Part shown: positions 34,630-63,537 of the stretch, in pieces
How the letters are laid out: each line of letters starts with the position of its first letter
Numbering within the stretch: the stretch's first letter is position 1
Origin: Mytilisepta virgata
Taxonomy: Eukaryota; Mollusca; Bivalvia; Mytilida; Mytilidae
Direction: 5' to 3'
Length of the DNA stretch: 64,000 nt
Assembly (NCBI GenBank): GCA_028015205.1
Contig: CM051520.1
Location: forward strand, 10,512,501 to 10,576,500
Translations under genes and position numbers: made by a program
The notes under the pieces: model-generated
What the model saw: only the letters and a program-made list of their open reading frames with translations
Databases searched by the model: none
What the model was told of the DNA's origin: nothing

Positions 34630-36170
34630 ACATCGGGAAAATAGTCAAAGTGTCGTGGGACAAATAAAATGGCTATATCCCTCAATACTGTTAAAAAGTG
34701 TATACTATTTAGTTGCTCCCAATAAACCATAAGTCACATAATTTATGCATGGTTTATTGTTATTTTTTTGTTTTAACATAATACTGTTACAATATACAGA
34801 AGTTCCCATACCATGTAGATATTATAATTAGTTATATTATAAGTATTTAAAGTATGATGAAACAAAGAACAATTTATAGTTTGTTATGTATAAATGCTTT
34901 ATAGAATATTATAGATATTTTGGGTAATTAATAGTTTTATACCTAATAAGCATGTTAATGCAGTGTATTCCATATTCATGTCTAGTTTGTTATCATATAA
35001 AACATTTCTTAGGTAAAAGGTAACTGTTAATATTGATTTATATAGTTTAATAATATTGACATTCATCATTAAATGATTAATTGTATGTATAACAATACAT
35101 TAATTCAGCAGTGGCTAATTTATTTGTTTTTAAGTCACATTTTGTAGATGTTTGTTATTAGAATTTTAAGGTTTATGCTGTTTATTACACTGATAAATTC
35201 TAAAGATTTATTGAGAAAATACTAGTGTTGTGTATTTGAATGACTATATATGCGTCATTGTCAGTTTCTTTTCAGTAATAATGAAATAGTATTAAGCCCA
35301 GGTTTAGAAATGACACTATACTCTATAAAGGGTGGCACAAGCAAAGAATAAAGTAGGGAAACTAATATTTTACTGATACAATTAAGATCATGTGTTCATT
35401 GGAAGTTATCTGGTAGAGTAATACTGGAAATTTGGCTAGATATAAAATTCACTTATAGTTAAAAACCAATAAAGTATGCAAGGTGAACAGTTTCTTCCAT
35501 GGTATATATAAACTATATGTATATGTTGCCTTTTAGTAATAAAATATGAAGTACTGTAGATTATCGACTTTTGTGTTGTTTCTTCAAACTTATTAAGTTT
35601 TATTAGTTAGATAAATAGTGAGAATTACAACCCCTAGATAACTTAATTATAGGAAACACCAGACTAATTTTTCTAGTATCATGACTCAAGGGCTAAATTT
35701 TCTTCAAATTGACAATTTTCCTAAAAAAGCACCATCTAGAGCTATCAGGGGGAGATAATCCAAATTTATGTGTAAGACTAATATAATTAGCTACAATGTA
35801 TATGGCAGACTTAAAATACCATCTTTATATTATTAATTATGACACCTGTAATTAACAAACACTAGTGTGAATCCAGGAAAGTAAGGTGTTTTTTAATAAT
35901 TGAACAGCATCATCAGTCATATATACTCGTAGGTATCCTTCCAATATGTGCAGAACTTCATAAAAGACAACTAAGTCTGTTCTTTTCAGTAGTTATAAGC
36001 AACAAGTAATCAATGAAAACACTTGCAGTTAGATAATATGTCTCAGGAAGACCATCTAGCTTCTTTGTCAAAATAGGACAAATACTAGAAATGTATAAAA
36101 TCACATTTACTCAAAAATTGATTGGAAAAGAGATTTTTTTAACATACTTAATTTACTTTAATTATTGGTG
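34630..36170. other. AT-rich intergenic DNA, nothing recognised
   Basis: No coding potential or repeat structure that I can support. Confidence 0.45.
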
Positions 36171-36175
36171 TATGC

Positions 36176-36310
36176 CTCCCTTGTGTCACACAGCTACCAG
36201 GTCCAACCTTCAGTCTATTGTGCCTTGTGTCACACAGCTACCAGGTCCAACTTTCAGTCTATTGTGCCTTGTGTCACACAGCTACCAGGTCCAAAATTCA
36301 GTCTGTTGTG
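36176..36310. repeat. Three tandem copies of a ~45-bp unit
   Basis: The unit contains CTTGTGTCACACAGCTACCA followed by GGTCCAACTTTCAGTCTATT. The three copies are nearly identical, so the array is young. Confidence 0.85.
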
Positions 36311-37084
36311 ATCGTTTTCAATGGTTTTTTCCATTTCCCATTTTTAGATTTCAAAAAATTGCCTTAACTTGTTCATAAGATGAACAATTAAAGCGTATAA
36401 CATTTTAAAAATCTGCTTAGCTAAGTATGAACCTTTATAGCTGTTAGCACAGAAAATTTATTTTATCTTAAGTACATGCTGGGATAAACTGTTGGTGTAT
36501 TTATATACGTGCATAAGGTGGAGGATCTTTTAGCTGTACAGTCGTATATATTTTATTTGCAGTGATTATATTAAGATTGTGTGTACATGTGAATAACTTT
36601 TAACTTTAGTTTGTGCTCCAATGTTGGAGGTCAAAACGAAAAGAAGGTGACCTGCGAGAAAGATTTTGTTATTTAGTTAGAAATAATGTTTTAAAGAAAA
36701 TGATGATGGAATATAAAGTATAAAATATTGAGAAACTTACTAGATCATGTTATGTAACTTATTTTTTTAGTAGGGAAATCATAAGATAAATTAATACTAA
36801 ATTATTAAAAATATACTATTACATTTTCGTCAAAAAATATAAAAGGTCGCCTAATGCCTTTATTTAATCATTTCTAATGATAGAAAATGGAAAGAAAGAA
36901 AAAACTTTATATGTTTGAAGAAATCAGAAATTATTATGTCATATAATAATTTTCATTTTATTTCTGTTAGTACATATTTTATATAAATAAAGAATAAACT
37001 ATGCATACCTTGTAGTTTGTTAATAGTATTAACTTTTCAATCTTTCATAGCATATACCTGTAGTCTTGTATATGTGCCATTTTT

Positions 37085-37890
37085 AAGCTCACCTGGCTAA
37101 AAGCCAGGGTGAGCTTTTCCAATCACTTTTTGTCCATTGTCCGTCCGTCCATTAACTTTTCACATTTCAATCTTCTTCTAAAAAACCACTGAACCAAATG
37201 GAACCAAACTTGGCAGCAATGTTCCTGGGAAGGTCCTTTACAGAATTTATAATTTTGGTTCTCAAAAATTGCTGCCAGGCCCAATAATGTGTTCTGATTG
37301 GCTGAAATATTAAAAATCTTCTTGTCAGCAATCTCAAGACCAAATGAACTTCTCCTTTGCAGGAATGTTCCTTAGATGGTCCTCTACCAAATTTACAAAT
37401 TTGGTGCCATTTGGAAATCCAAGATGGCCGCCACCGTGGGACATAGTTAACACAGTATCCAATGTTCCAAAAATCTTCTTGTCAGAAATCTCAAGACCAA
37501 ATGAACTTCCACTTTGCAGGAATGGTCCTTAGATGGTCCCCTACCAATTTATAATTTTGGTGCTGATTGGAAATCCAAGATGGCCGCCACCATGGGACAT
37601 AGTTAACATAGGACCTTATAGGAAATACTTACAAAAACAACTTCTTCTACGAAACCGTTTGACAGATTGAATTGATAATATGTCTGAATGACTGTATGAT
37701 GGTCCTGTACCAAATTTATAATTTTGAAGCCGATTGGAAATCCAAGATGGCTGCCACTGCAGGACATAGTTAACACAGGACCCTAACTCTAACCCTAACC
37801 CAATGTTTCAAAAATCTTGTTTAAACAGCAATGTGGATACAACAGACCTTACATTTTCCAAATGGCTAATAGAAGCCAGGTGAGCCGGGC
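37085..37890 (+). repeat. Tandem-core GTGAGC-family element
   Basis: It starts with the palindrome AGCTCACCTGGCT-AAAAGCC-AGGGTGAGCTT, then GTCCGTCCGTCC, then about four ~160-180-bp units ('aatggtccttagatggtccc', 'ccaagatggccgccacc', 'gggacatagttaaca'). It closes at GCCAGGTGAGCCGGGCT near 37876. A CCCTAACTCTAACCCTAACC patch lies at 37781-37801. Confidence 0.7.
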
Positions 37891-38480
37891 TGTAGTTATT
37901 TTTAAATTATAGTATAAAGAATGCATTCTTGTTGGTTAAGTATAACAGTTCAAAAACTATTTAAAAAAAAAACAATATTTTACCTTCGATTTTTCAAGTC
38001 TGTCAGATAAATTATATGTTTCTACAATACACATAAACATCTTCAAGAATAAAATATTTTGTGTTAAGGTTCTTCACTATACAATGGTTTATATACAAAA
38101 TGATGTATATTGAATTAGAAACCATGTTCAATATGTAATATTGAATGACTGATCTGGTTTATCAAAACAAAATTTCTTGCTATCTTCAATTAATCAGGTA
38201 CTCATTACATTATTTAAATGATTTTTCTCATTTAACTACATATTTTATTCAAATAATATTGTCACAACATTACAAACAATAGAAAGTAATCACATAATCT
38301 TTGTGATCTTCTTACATTCAATCTAACATTTTCCTTTGAATTATTATCATCATTATTATCAGTTTTGTGTATTTTTATAAAAAAATACCCAATTTTAACA
38401 TATTTAGGTTATAACAAAATGTATTGCAAATCTAGATATTATCTCCGGCTGATATTTATATCATTACTTCTATTTTGTTA

Positions 38481-38832
38481 CCGCGTTGGTGGTCTCGTGG
38501 TAGCGTGCTCGCCTCGAGTGCGGAAGGTCGCGAGTATGATCCCCGGCCAGGTCAAACCAAAGACATTAAAATTGGTATTTGCTGCATCTCCGCCAAGCAC
38601 GCGGCATCTAGGAGTAAGAGCAAAGATCGACTGGTCAGCTCGGAGTCAGTATAATGTGTCCGAGTCGGGTAATATGTCTTCCTGCGGACAGTTACCTCGT
38701 GAGCTAGCACATTACATGAAAATCCGGCTCAGCGTGTCGGTCTAGTACAAAGCAGGGGTCATATTCATTGTCATATCAACATGTTCTCGTCCTGATATGC
38801 ACCTGGTTGCCATTGGACGTTAAACAGTATAG
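38481..38832 (+). mobile_element. tRNA-derived SINE, full-length copy
   Basis: A tRNA-like head has an A-box region (GTGGTAGCGTGCTCGCC) and a B-box-like region (GGTCGCGAGTATGATCC), together resembling a Pol III promoter. The conserved body follows ('aagacattaaaattgg', 'caagcacgcggcatctagg', 'gacagttacctcgtgagc'), ending in TGCCATTGGACGTTAAACAG. Related copies: 40765-40975 and 54045-54395. The open frame across it is incidental. Confidence 0.75.
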
Positions 38833-39300
38833 ACCCATCCATTCTATTTTGTTTAATGCCATGGTTTTTCCTCAGGTAAACTCGGGTATTAAAACATTAA
38901 ACTGGAACAACAAACATATTTTACCTGGGCTTTAATATATCATTTCCAGCTAATTGATTCAATAAGATTTTTTGTTTTCACTGTTCATATTCAAAATAGT
39001 GAACGTGCATATTTAAAACCTATTTTTCTCTATTTTACACTAATTTTCATACCGGCAAACTCATAATTAAGGAGAAAAATATATCAATTATTTATTATAA
39101 AATTTGTTTCAGTTCACACAAAGTGTAAGTGTTTAAAAATGAGATTGCACCTATTTTTTTTTATAGTAGTTTAATGTAGCTAAAAGTGGTTCTACACCTA
39201 AATTTTTTATCTGCCCCTGTTACCTGGTTTGGAAAAGGATGAATTAATACCATAGAATAGTAAAAAACCATAACTTTCCACAGACACTGATTGTCCATTT

Positions 39301-39460
39301 GAATGAGGAACCAGAGTTAGTTATCTATTCCTAACCAATGTAGGTAAGGGAGATAATTAAATTCTCTCCCTTTTGTCCTGAGGATAAAAGGGAGACAAAT
39401 TTATTATCTCCCTTACCTACATTGGTTAGGAAAATATAACCCACTCTGGTTTCTCATTCA
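39301..39460. mobile_element. Foldback MITE (hairpin)
   Basis: Arms of about 70 bp. The left arm begins GAATGAGGAACCAGAGT and includes CCTAACCAATGTAGGTAAGG. The right arm includes CCTTACCTACATTGGTTAGG and ends ACTCTGGTTTCTCATTC. The central part is CCCTTTTGTCCTGAGGATAAAAGGG. Confidence 0.75.
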
Positions 39461-40139
39461 TCCCAGGATTGTTTCGTCATCATATTGTTAACATTCAAAT
39501 TGCCGATTCCCACACTTCCGACTTTTTCTGATTTCGGTTTCTATTTTGCCGAACCCAAATTGCTGAATCCCAGATTGCCGACATTTACCGAGAGAAAAAC
39601 AACAGTGATGCATGTGCATCTGAATATCGAATTCGTAATAATAATGTGAATTTAGATTTTGTCTTAATTTCAGGATGCCATGGAAATGGTTAATTGGTAA
39701 GATTTTCAGTTAAAAGTAATAGTTCTAATTAAGAGATATTTACAGTTGTAATGTAATGATGTTAGTCAAGTGTACATTGGCTTCGGTTCATTGTTTAAAT
39801 GTTCCTTTTACAAATTTATAAACCTTTTATTCTGTCCATAATGCGTTGTTACACAGATACTGCCTGTTGTTGCAAGTTCAAGACATTACAAGTCCTTTTA
39901 TAAGCCTTTTATTAGCCATTCTTATCCTTAGAAATGTCCTTTTTCGACAAAAAAGCAATAGTACCAGTCATTCTTTTAAATAGCCGAAAACGGTAAGAAT
40001 GGGGACTTTGGTCCTTGTTCATGAGCAAAACGCTTCGTCTATATAAGACGAGAAACTGCCAAGAGACATTAGTGGCAAATATGTAAGATTGAGTTTTCGC
40101 ATTATATACAATAGAATAGAACTAGTGTGAAGTTTTAGA

Positions 40140-40425
40140 ATAGGGAATGGAAACGGGGAAATTGACAAAGAGACAGCAACCCGACCAAACAGCCCTAGGC
40201 CACCAAAGGGTCTTCAACGCAGCGAGAAAATCCCGCTACCGAATGCAAACTTCAGCTGGCCCTTAAACAATAATGAATACTAGTTGAAATAGACGGCACA
40301 CTAAACTCCGAAACATGCAAATGAACCAAAATTAAAAAAAACACGCAAGACTAACAAAGGCTAGATTTTCCTGACTTAGGACAGGCGCAAAAATACGGCG
40401 GGGTTAAACATGTATTATTAAGGAT
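40140..40425 (+). repeat. Dispersed repeat of mussel-genome type
   Basis: Contains 'acaaagagacagcaacccga', 'aggccaccaaagggtcttca', 'cttcagctggcccttaaaca', 'actaaactccgaaaca' and 'ggcgcaaaaatacggcgggg'. I recall this block as a very frequent interspersed sequence in Mytilus DNA, which supports the host call. The mobilising element type is unclear. Confidence 0.5.
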
Positions 40426-40764
40426 ACATTCTTAATTTGTGAAAAAAGAAAAAAAAAGGTTTCATAAACTGAAAACTAGTACACTGTGTATTGAAAAGGT
40501 AAGAACAAATTAATACATATGTAGCTCGTCTAAGATGACACTGTACAAGATTTTGGATCAGAACCATCCATACGAAAAAAACTCGTGTTGAAACCACCAT
40601 TATTCTATGTTTTCAGTTCTCTTTATGACCATGTAACACTGAGTAAAGAGTAGACAGCACTTGGTGTATTGTTTTTTAGATTTTTTAACTCTCGAAAATG
40701 CAATGTTCTAGTCCTAGGGGAGGGGATTACTTGACCATAATATTGGTGTATGTTTGTCGACTGC

Positions 40765-40975
40765 CTTACAAACCTAAGACATTAACACTGGTATGTGCTG
40801 CTTCTTCATCAAGCACGCGGTATAAAAATCTAGGAATTGATAAAAGCAAAAGACTGGTCAGTATAATGTGGTTCGGGTGGGGTGTTATGTCTTCTACGTT
40901 GAAAATCCATCTTCAGGGTTCATAACCATATCATACCATGATTGTCACTAAACGTTTATATGATATGCGATTAAT
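40765..40975 (+). mobile_element. SINE body fragment without tRNA head
   Basis: Matches the body of the SINE at 38481 ('aagacattaacactgg', 'caagcacgcggtat', 'gactggtcagtataatgt'), but lacks the A/B-box head and is diverged. Confidence 0.6.
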
Positions 40976-41204
40976 GGAGCTATGAAAGACTCTCAAATTC
41001 TGTATTCGGTTAATCTCTGTCCTATTTTTCTCTATTAATAAGTTAAAACCCGCTTATCCTGTAAAATCATATCGACATGTTAATAGATCTTAATAATTTT
41101 TTAAGTATTATATTTAATAATGCGAAGATAAACTTAGATAAAATGTAGTTTTTTTGTTGAAAATATTGTTTTAAAGTACAATTATATTAACGCAATATAT
41201 ATTA

Positions 41205-41476
41205 GGTAGCAACCATTTGATTTTTATGGGGGCTAGGATGAAATTTGAAGTAAAAAGTCAGCTAGGACTGGGATTTCGGCAAAATAAAAAGCCAGGATCA
41301 CTTTAGATGTGAAAAAAAATGCAGAATCTGTTTCGATCAGGAAATTTTTTGGATTCAATGAAAATAAAAACAGCAGCCGATAAAAAATGCTGAGGACCAA
41401 AATTTCCGCGAAATTTCAAACATTTCATCCTACCCCCCCCCCCCCCCCCCCCCATAAAAGACAAATGGTTGCTCCC
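41205..41476. mobile_element. 272-bp TIR MITE with poly-C tract, TTA flanks
   Basis: Inverted ends GGTAGCAACCATTTGATTTT and a right end whose complement reads GGGAGCAACCATTTGTC. It is flanked by TTA on both sides (41202-41204 and 41477-41479). A 3-bp TWA-type duplication fits PIF/Harbinger (inference). A run of about 20 C lies at 41433-41453. A second copy is at 58868-59078 and an end fragment at the window start. Confidence 0.65.
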
Positions 41477-42049
41477 TTAGATAATATATTTTTCTTTGTT
41501 CTGTAACTTTTTTTTGTAATCTATAATTTCCCTCAAAATCTCTATTTTTCAATTATTCATTAACTTTTATGACTTTATTCTCTATTATATATACCTAACC
41601 AAACTCTGTAACCTTACTCTTATATATTAATTTTAAAAAATAATAACAAATAAAGATTCAAAAATAAATCAACACACACTAACACACCAATACAGTGTAA
41701 TATTTATTGGTTCTTTTCCTGTGTTGTGACTGTACATACTATTCTATATTTAAGACCGTGACTGGTAATAAAATCTTCTATAAAAATAAATTCTTTATTC
41801 ACCAAATATAGATTTGAAAACACGAAGCTAGATAAATTCCTTTGATACACCAACAGAATAAACCCTATTATTTATAATTACTTGTAAATTATCCTCTCCA
41901 GAAAAAAAAATATATTTTTTTTATAATACGGAGTATAGAAAGAGGTGTGTGGAAACTGCGTTGTCTGATTTGCTAATTCAGCAAGAATGGTCCAACCAGA
42001 ATACGTGTTACTTATTGATTTTATTTACAATGTGAGGAAGGTGTGTTGT

Positions 42050-42105
42050 CGAGCTTTCATTTGATTGGTCAGCTTGATCTAAACATCGGAGGATAAAACG
42101 CGAAA
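42050..42105 (+). promoter_or_regulatory. Candidate HPD core promoter / 5' UTR
   Basis: An inverted CCAAT box (GATTGGTCAG, about 42063) lies some 40 bp before the start codon, with GGATAAAACG downstream. No TATA box is obvious. Start sites cannot be placed from sequence alone. Confidence 0.3.
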
Positions 42106-58373
<16,268 letters not shown>

Positions 58374-58867
58374 TTTCCAAGTTAAAGCATTCCAGTGACA
58401 GTGATGAAATCATAAACAGAGGAAAGCTTTGATATTTAACTAGAGAGACATTAAGGTTTAGATGTTGCATATCTGTTGTAAATCTCATGTTAACGAAATT
58501 TGTTGTTTTCTTGTTTTTTAATATTTGTTACAAAAGAAAGTTTTGAAGAAATTGTATTTTTTAAATTAAAATCATTATCTAAATAGAAAATTTTGGACAA
58601 AATTTTACTTTTTGTTTAGAGATGTGAAAAATTTTGGCTAGAAATTTTGTTCAAATTTCATCAACAGTGATTTCGCTATCCACTCAAATATCTATGTATT
58701 CTGTACTAGTCATTGTATATACACAAAGCTTTATTTGGTCTCCACTTTTTTATTCCTTTTAATTTATGTTATTTTTTTTTTACTTGTCCACTTTTAAAAA
58801 ACATATTATCATAGTAGTTTAGTCATAAACCAAGTCCCTTCTAAGATTGACCGCTCAATAGCACTAA
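58374..58867 (+). other. Probable HPD 3' UTR
   Basis: AT-rich sequence after the HPD stop codon. No canonical AATAAA that I trust close to the stop, so the 3' end is not placed. Confidence 0.35.
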
Positions 58868-59078
58868 GGAACAACCGTTTGATTTTTATGGTTAGGCAAG
58901 AAGGAAATAAAAAAACAAACAGAAGACTCCCAAAATTTGGTGAAAAAGGCAGAATTTAACATTGAATTGCAAAAAAGGTTGAGTTTAATGGGTTCATTGA
59001 TAGTGAGAAAAAAGTCTTCAGAGAAAAATTACCTAGATCATTTCTTGGCCCCCTCATTATAATCAAATGGTTGCTCCT
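58868..59078. mobile_element. TIR MITE, copy 3 of the AGCAACCATTTG family
   Basis: Left end GGAACAACCGTTTGATTTTT, right end ATCAAATGGTTGCTCC, flanked by TAA/TTAA. The interior is similar to 41205-41476 but lacks the poly-C tract. Confidence 0.6.
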
Positions 59079-62000
59079 TAAATGAAATCCACACTTAATT
59101 TCTTAAGATTTTTTGTCTTATATATATATATGTTGCTTTAGTTCTAGTTATTGAATATATAAATTTATAAGCTTGTTTAATAGATATTTTAACCTATTGA
59201 ATCCACATTACTTGATGGGTTATCATCTCTCGTGTCCTTTCTACTTTATATTTCTCAGGATAATGGTAGTGTTATTTAGATATTATTCTAAGGGCAGCTA
59301 ATTATATGAGAAAGGTTCTGTTTATCCAAAGTTTTTTTACTCTAGTTCAAGAGGATAACCAGATATTATATATATTAATCAGTTATAATTTCTTATTTAT
59401 TATACAGACACTAGAACTGGGGACATGGGACATTTGATTTTATTTATGTTTCTTGTTATAACACTTTATGAATTATGTTTACTTGTTTAGGACTACATTT
59501 GTATGTTTGTGTTTCTGTGTTTAGCTACACACAGTTTTCACTAACTGACTTTTCCAGTTTGAAGAGAGGAAAGGGTGAAGTATATTTTTTTATAAAAAAT
59601 AAGCTGGAAAATTTTCAAAAGAAACATGTTTCTGTACTTTTTAAGCCTTCTATTAATGATTAAAAATATCTTTATGAGGCAGACAAACCTCAAAATATAG
59701 AAGGCAACAAGTAATAGCTTGGTAAAAATTGTTTTTCTCCCTTTTCTCGCTCAAGACCTAAAACCATTTTCCAATAAAAGAACCAGCCTGAAAACACAGG
59801 AGGTAGTGTAAAACAACCAAACATGGTAAATGAAAACTATGTACATGTGTAATAAAAAAATACTAGTAAAAGATTACAAACTATTACCAATGAGGTTGGG
59901 AGAATTTTATTCAAGTTAAATATGTTTGAGATGATAAGAATCAAGAATTAAATTACATTCTTTAAAACAATTATTAAAGTTTTATTTATTTAATATATGT
60001 AGGTAAATAAATGAACAATATTTGTACTGTTTCAGATAGATTTAACCCTTGTAGTGTCATATTGTAATGGTGCTTTGTTATAAGTTTTTGTCCTCTGTGT
60101 TCATCTTTGTTTTTATTATTTTATCCTTGTTATTATCCAAGTTTTTCTCTTTTTGGGGTTATGTGTCTGATTTACTTTTTATGTATCAGCAGTTCTCTAC
60201 TAATATGTTATCGAATATGCAAATCGTTCAAAAGTTTCAAGAATATTTGCTCAGTTTAGGCCTTTTTTTTCATATTTTTTTTAAAATTAAACAATAGTTG
60301 AAATGATTTTCACAAATTTTAGTCATTTTTTACAGGAGCTTTCATTATTTACACAAGATCTTTACATGTATTTGTCATTACACTAGTTATTCTATATATA
60401 TTTTGTGACATTTACAAGCAGTAATGCTAGGCATTTTATACAGTTTTTCATTTCTCAGTCTTTCAAAAAGGATAAAATTTATTGCATTCAAAACATGAAT
60501 GATTATTTGAAATTTTCACATGATGCTATATTTTAGAAAGTCATATATGTTCTCACATATTCAGCTTCTCTATTTGAAGAATTTCCTTTAGTGTTTTGAT
60601 AAATGACTAACTTTCTTATAAACATCAGAGGTTCAGCAGAAAAATTCTTTTTAGGTCATTTCCTCATTCTCTTGCTGAAAAATTGTAAAGTGATATTTTT
60701 CTAACTTTCTAGCCACTAGTAAGTTTGTTGATAAATTAAATGAAATATAAATAAAATTTGTTGGAATAGAACACACACACATATATAGTTTTGGGTAGTT
60801 TAGGAATGGTTTAAGATTATATGGGGAATTGTATATTGGACAATTTCAATGTAGTTAATGGTAAATTGTGTTATCAAAATCTCATAGCTTAACTTCCATG
60901 TGAAACAAGCTTGATTAAATGTTATTAATATTTTTACTCTTAGATTTTTTGCTGTTTTTCGTTGCTATGTTTGTTTTATGGTGTATAATTTTTTCTGATA
61001 AATGGAAATGTTGAGATCAGTATGGAATGGTTTCCATGGAAACAACAGCCCATGCATTGGCAGCTTTAGATTGATAATGTTTTTTGTAAAGGGTAAATTT
61101 GAAAGACAATCTCCTTTTCACAGTGTGATGATTAAAAACTTTCCTATCCAAAACCCAATATCATTATGAATCATATTTTGTTTGCCTGCTTCGGAGTTTG
61201 TAAATAAGTTTGTGCAGTCATTTTTGATAATCCTAAGATTTAGACAGTACTATAAAATCAGTTTATGCAATAATTTTTTTTTTTGGTAGAATACAAACAA
61301 AAACATAAGGAGTTCGTTATTGGGATGTACAGACTTTCACATTTTATGACATTATGAATATCAGAATTTACTACTCCAGATTTTCCTTGATCAGTTATGT
61401 AGATGTTGTGTACAAAATAATTTGTATAAGAACTTTTTGGACAAATTACAATTTGTACAAAGTCAAAATACTAATTATAATTTGTACAATTTTTTTGTAG
61501 TAATTATACTTTGTACAAAATGATAACTTGTACACAAGATATATACAATGTACAGATAAGAAATAAATCAGAATATTTATAATACATGTAATTATGCAGA
61601 TCAACAAATTTCAGGGCTTTGGTCAACATTGACAAATAGTTGTCATGTTAAATTACTCATCGAAAATACAATAAACATTGAAAAGGTTTATTCCCATATT
61701 ATAAAGTGTTTTATCATATGCCCCAAACAATCAGATGAACAACTGTTGTTGAAATGTAACATGGTTGTATGATATGGACTTATTATTTGAATAAAAAAAT
61801 TGAAGTTTATAATTTTTCTTTTTTATAAATATCAAAATGTGGAATGAAAATGAAAGGATTTAGAATGATACATAATTTTAGCATAGCTCTATTCCTAAGA
61901 TGGATTTGGTCCTTGTGCATAGATATAGGTCCTTAGATGGATATGGTGATTCCCTTTTCACAGTTGTACCCTTAGATGGATTTGGCCATCTTTATTGAAT

Positions 62001-63535
62001 TCTTAGCAGTACCTCCCTTTTTCATAGCTCTTCATCATTTAAGACATCTGGTTAAGTTCTGATGTTAATTCAGGTCCAATTACCTAGAGTTAACAGATGA
62101 GGTAAGGAATTTATGCACTCTTTAAAAAAAGAAAGATAAGAACATGTTATAGGCTTTTTACTTGACGTTTGTCATTTAGTGAAGGGTAAACTTCATTAAA
62201 TTAAAACACAAAATAGGAGTTGAAGCTATATGTTTAGCATTGATTAGCAGTTGACCATTAAAAGATACTTATCTTAACAAAGTATGTTTCAAATTTTAAC
62301 AAGATATATTGAGCACATCGAAGTCTACACGATTTTTAATTTACCCAAAAATTGTTAATTTTGTGATTTTTCGTGCACATTTGATTTTTTTACGGACAAG
62401 GCGACATAACTCCAGAACAACATCTGACTTTAATACGGTAACAGTATAGACATGATACAGGAGCCTAAGGAAATTTCAGTCTAGTGAGTCTTTTTAGCAA
62501 CTTCAAACTTTGATCACAGATACAAAGAACTTGGCAATATTTTGTAACCATTTTTCACCATTTTAGTAAGGATGATTTAAGTTTTTTAGAATAATTATGA
62601 ATATTTACCCTGGAAACAATAAGAAAAATGTGTTCATGTACTTATTAATAAAGTTTCATTTTTTTAAGTAGAAAGGCTACATGTTATACTATGTTAAGAT
62701 GCTAAAAGAAAGATCATCAAAACTCCGTGGTTTTCCCTAAAATCCTGCTTATCTGATCACAATGCAGTTCAAGACCTTGTGTCTATCTTTAACGCGAAAT
62801 TTAATGAAGATTAGTTAAATTCAATTTTTCATTTATTCATAATGTTTACATGTCAACAAAAGCCATCTGGAATATTACAAGACCATAGTGCACTTCTTGG
62901 TATGGTAACGGTGGCCATTTTAAAAATTCCAGGACCGAAGAACATTTCTAGGCGTGGAATCTAACCTTCCTATAAGGTGTCATGAAAATTTGATAAATTT
63001 CATGTTTTTGGATTTTTGCTCCAGTCTCCATGGCGATTTTGAAAATTCCTATACCAAAGTGCATGTGCAGGTTTGGTGTCTAATAAAACGTATCACAAAA
63101 TACCTAAATAAATTTGATGCACTGACAACTCATCAGCAGTGCTCGAGATCAAAATAAAGGAAATTCGATTAAAGATATGATCATGAATTAATTAGCACAA
63201 CAATCAAAAATCAAAACATCAAAACAAACAGGTATCCAAACTCAGCTAAAGGTTACTTCTGCATCAAAAGGAAGAGCCTTAGCAATTTCTGGTAATTTTT
63301 GTCAAATTTTGAACGGAAAATTTAAAGGCATTTGAGTAATGAATCATGCCAGGACAAAAGTTCTGGCTACTGGGCTGATAATGCACTCGGGGACTAACAG
63401 TCCACCAGGAGTGACATAGACCCAGTGGTAGTAATAAAACGTATCACAAAATACCGAAATAAATTTGATGCACTGTATGGCCATTTTGTTGACTGACTAA
63501 CCTTCGCGTGACATCGTAGAAAAAAAACATTTCAT
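59079..63535. other. AT-rich intergenic DNA, few features
   Basis: No gene recognised. Noted: a cluster of TTGTACAA palindromes and relatives at 61425-61550, and a 'aaaacgtatcacaaaatacc' plus 'aaataaatttgatgcactg' block present twice (about 63083-63125 and 63436-63476). The open frame at 60067-60297 is hydrophobic and unsupported. Confidence 0.4.
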
Positions 63536-63537
63536 TT

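Noticed and set aside
37781..37801. Interstitial telomere repeat (CCCTAA)
   Set aside because: Only two or three imperfect units inside a tandem-core repeat; likely chance or local slippage.
38481..38560. Functional tRNA gene
   Set aside because: The tRNA-like head does not fold into a clear cloverleaf in my reading and continues into a repeated SINE body.
38365..38745. 126-codon protein-coding ORF
   Set aside because: The frame lies across the SINE at 38481; the same incidental peptide (KPKTLKLVFAASPPSTRHLG) appears at 54.1 kb from another SINE copy.
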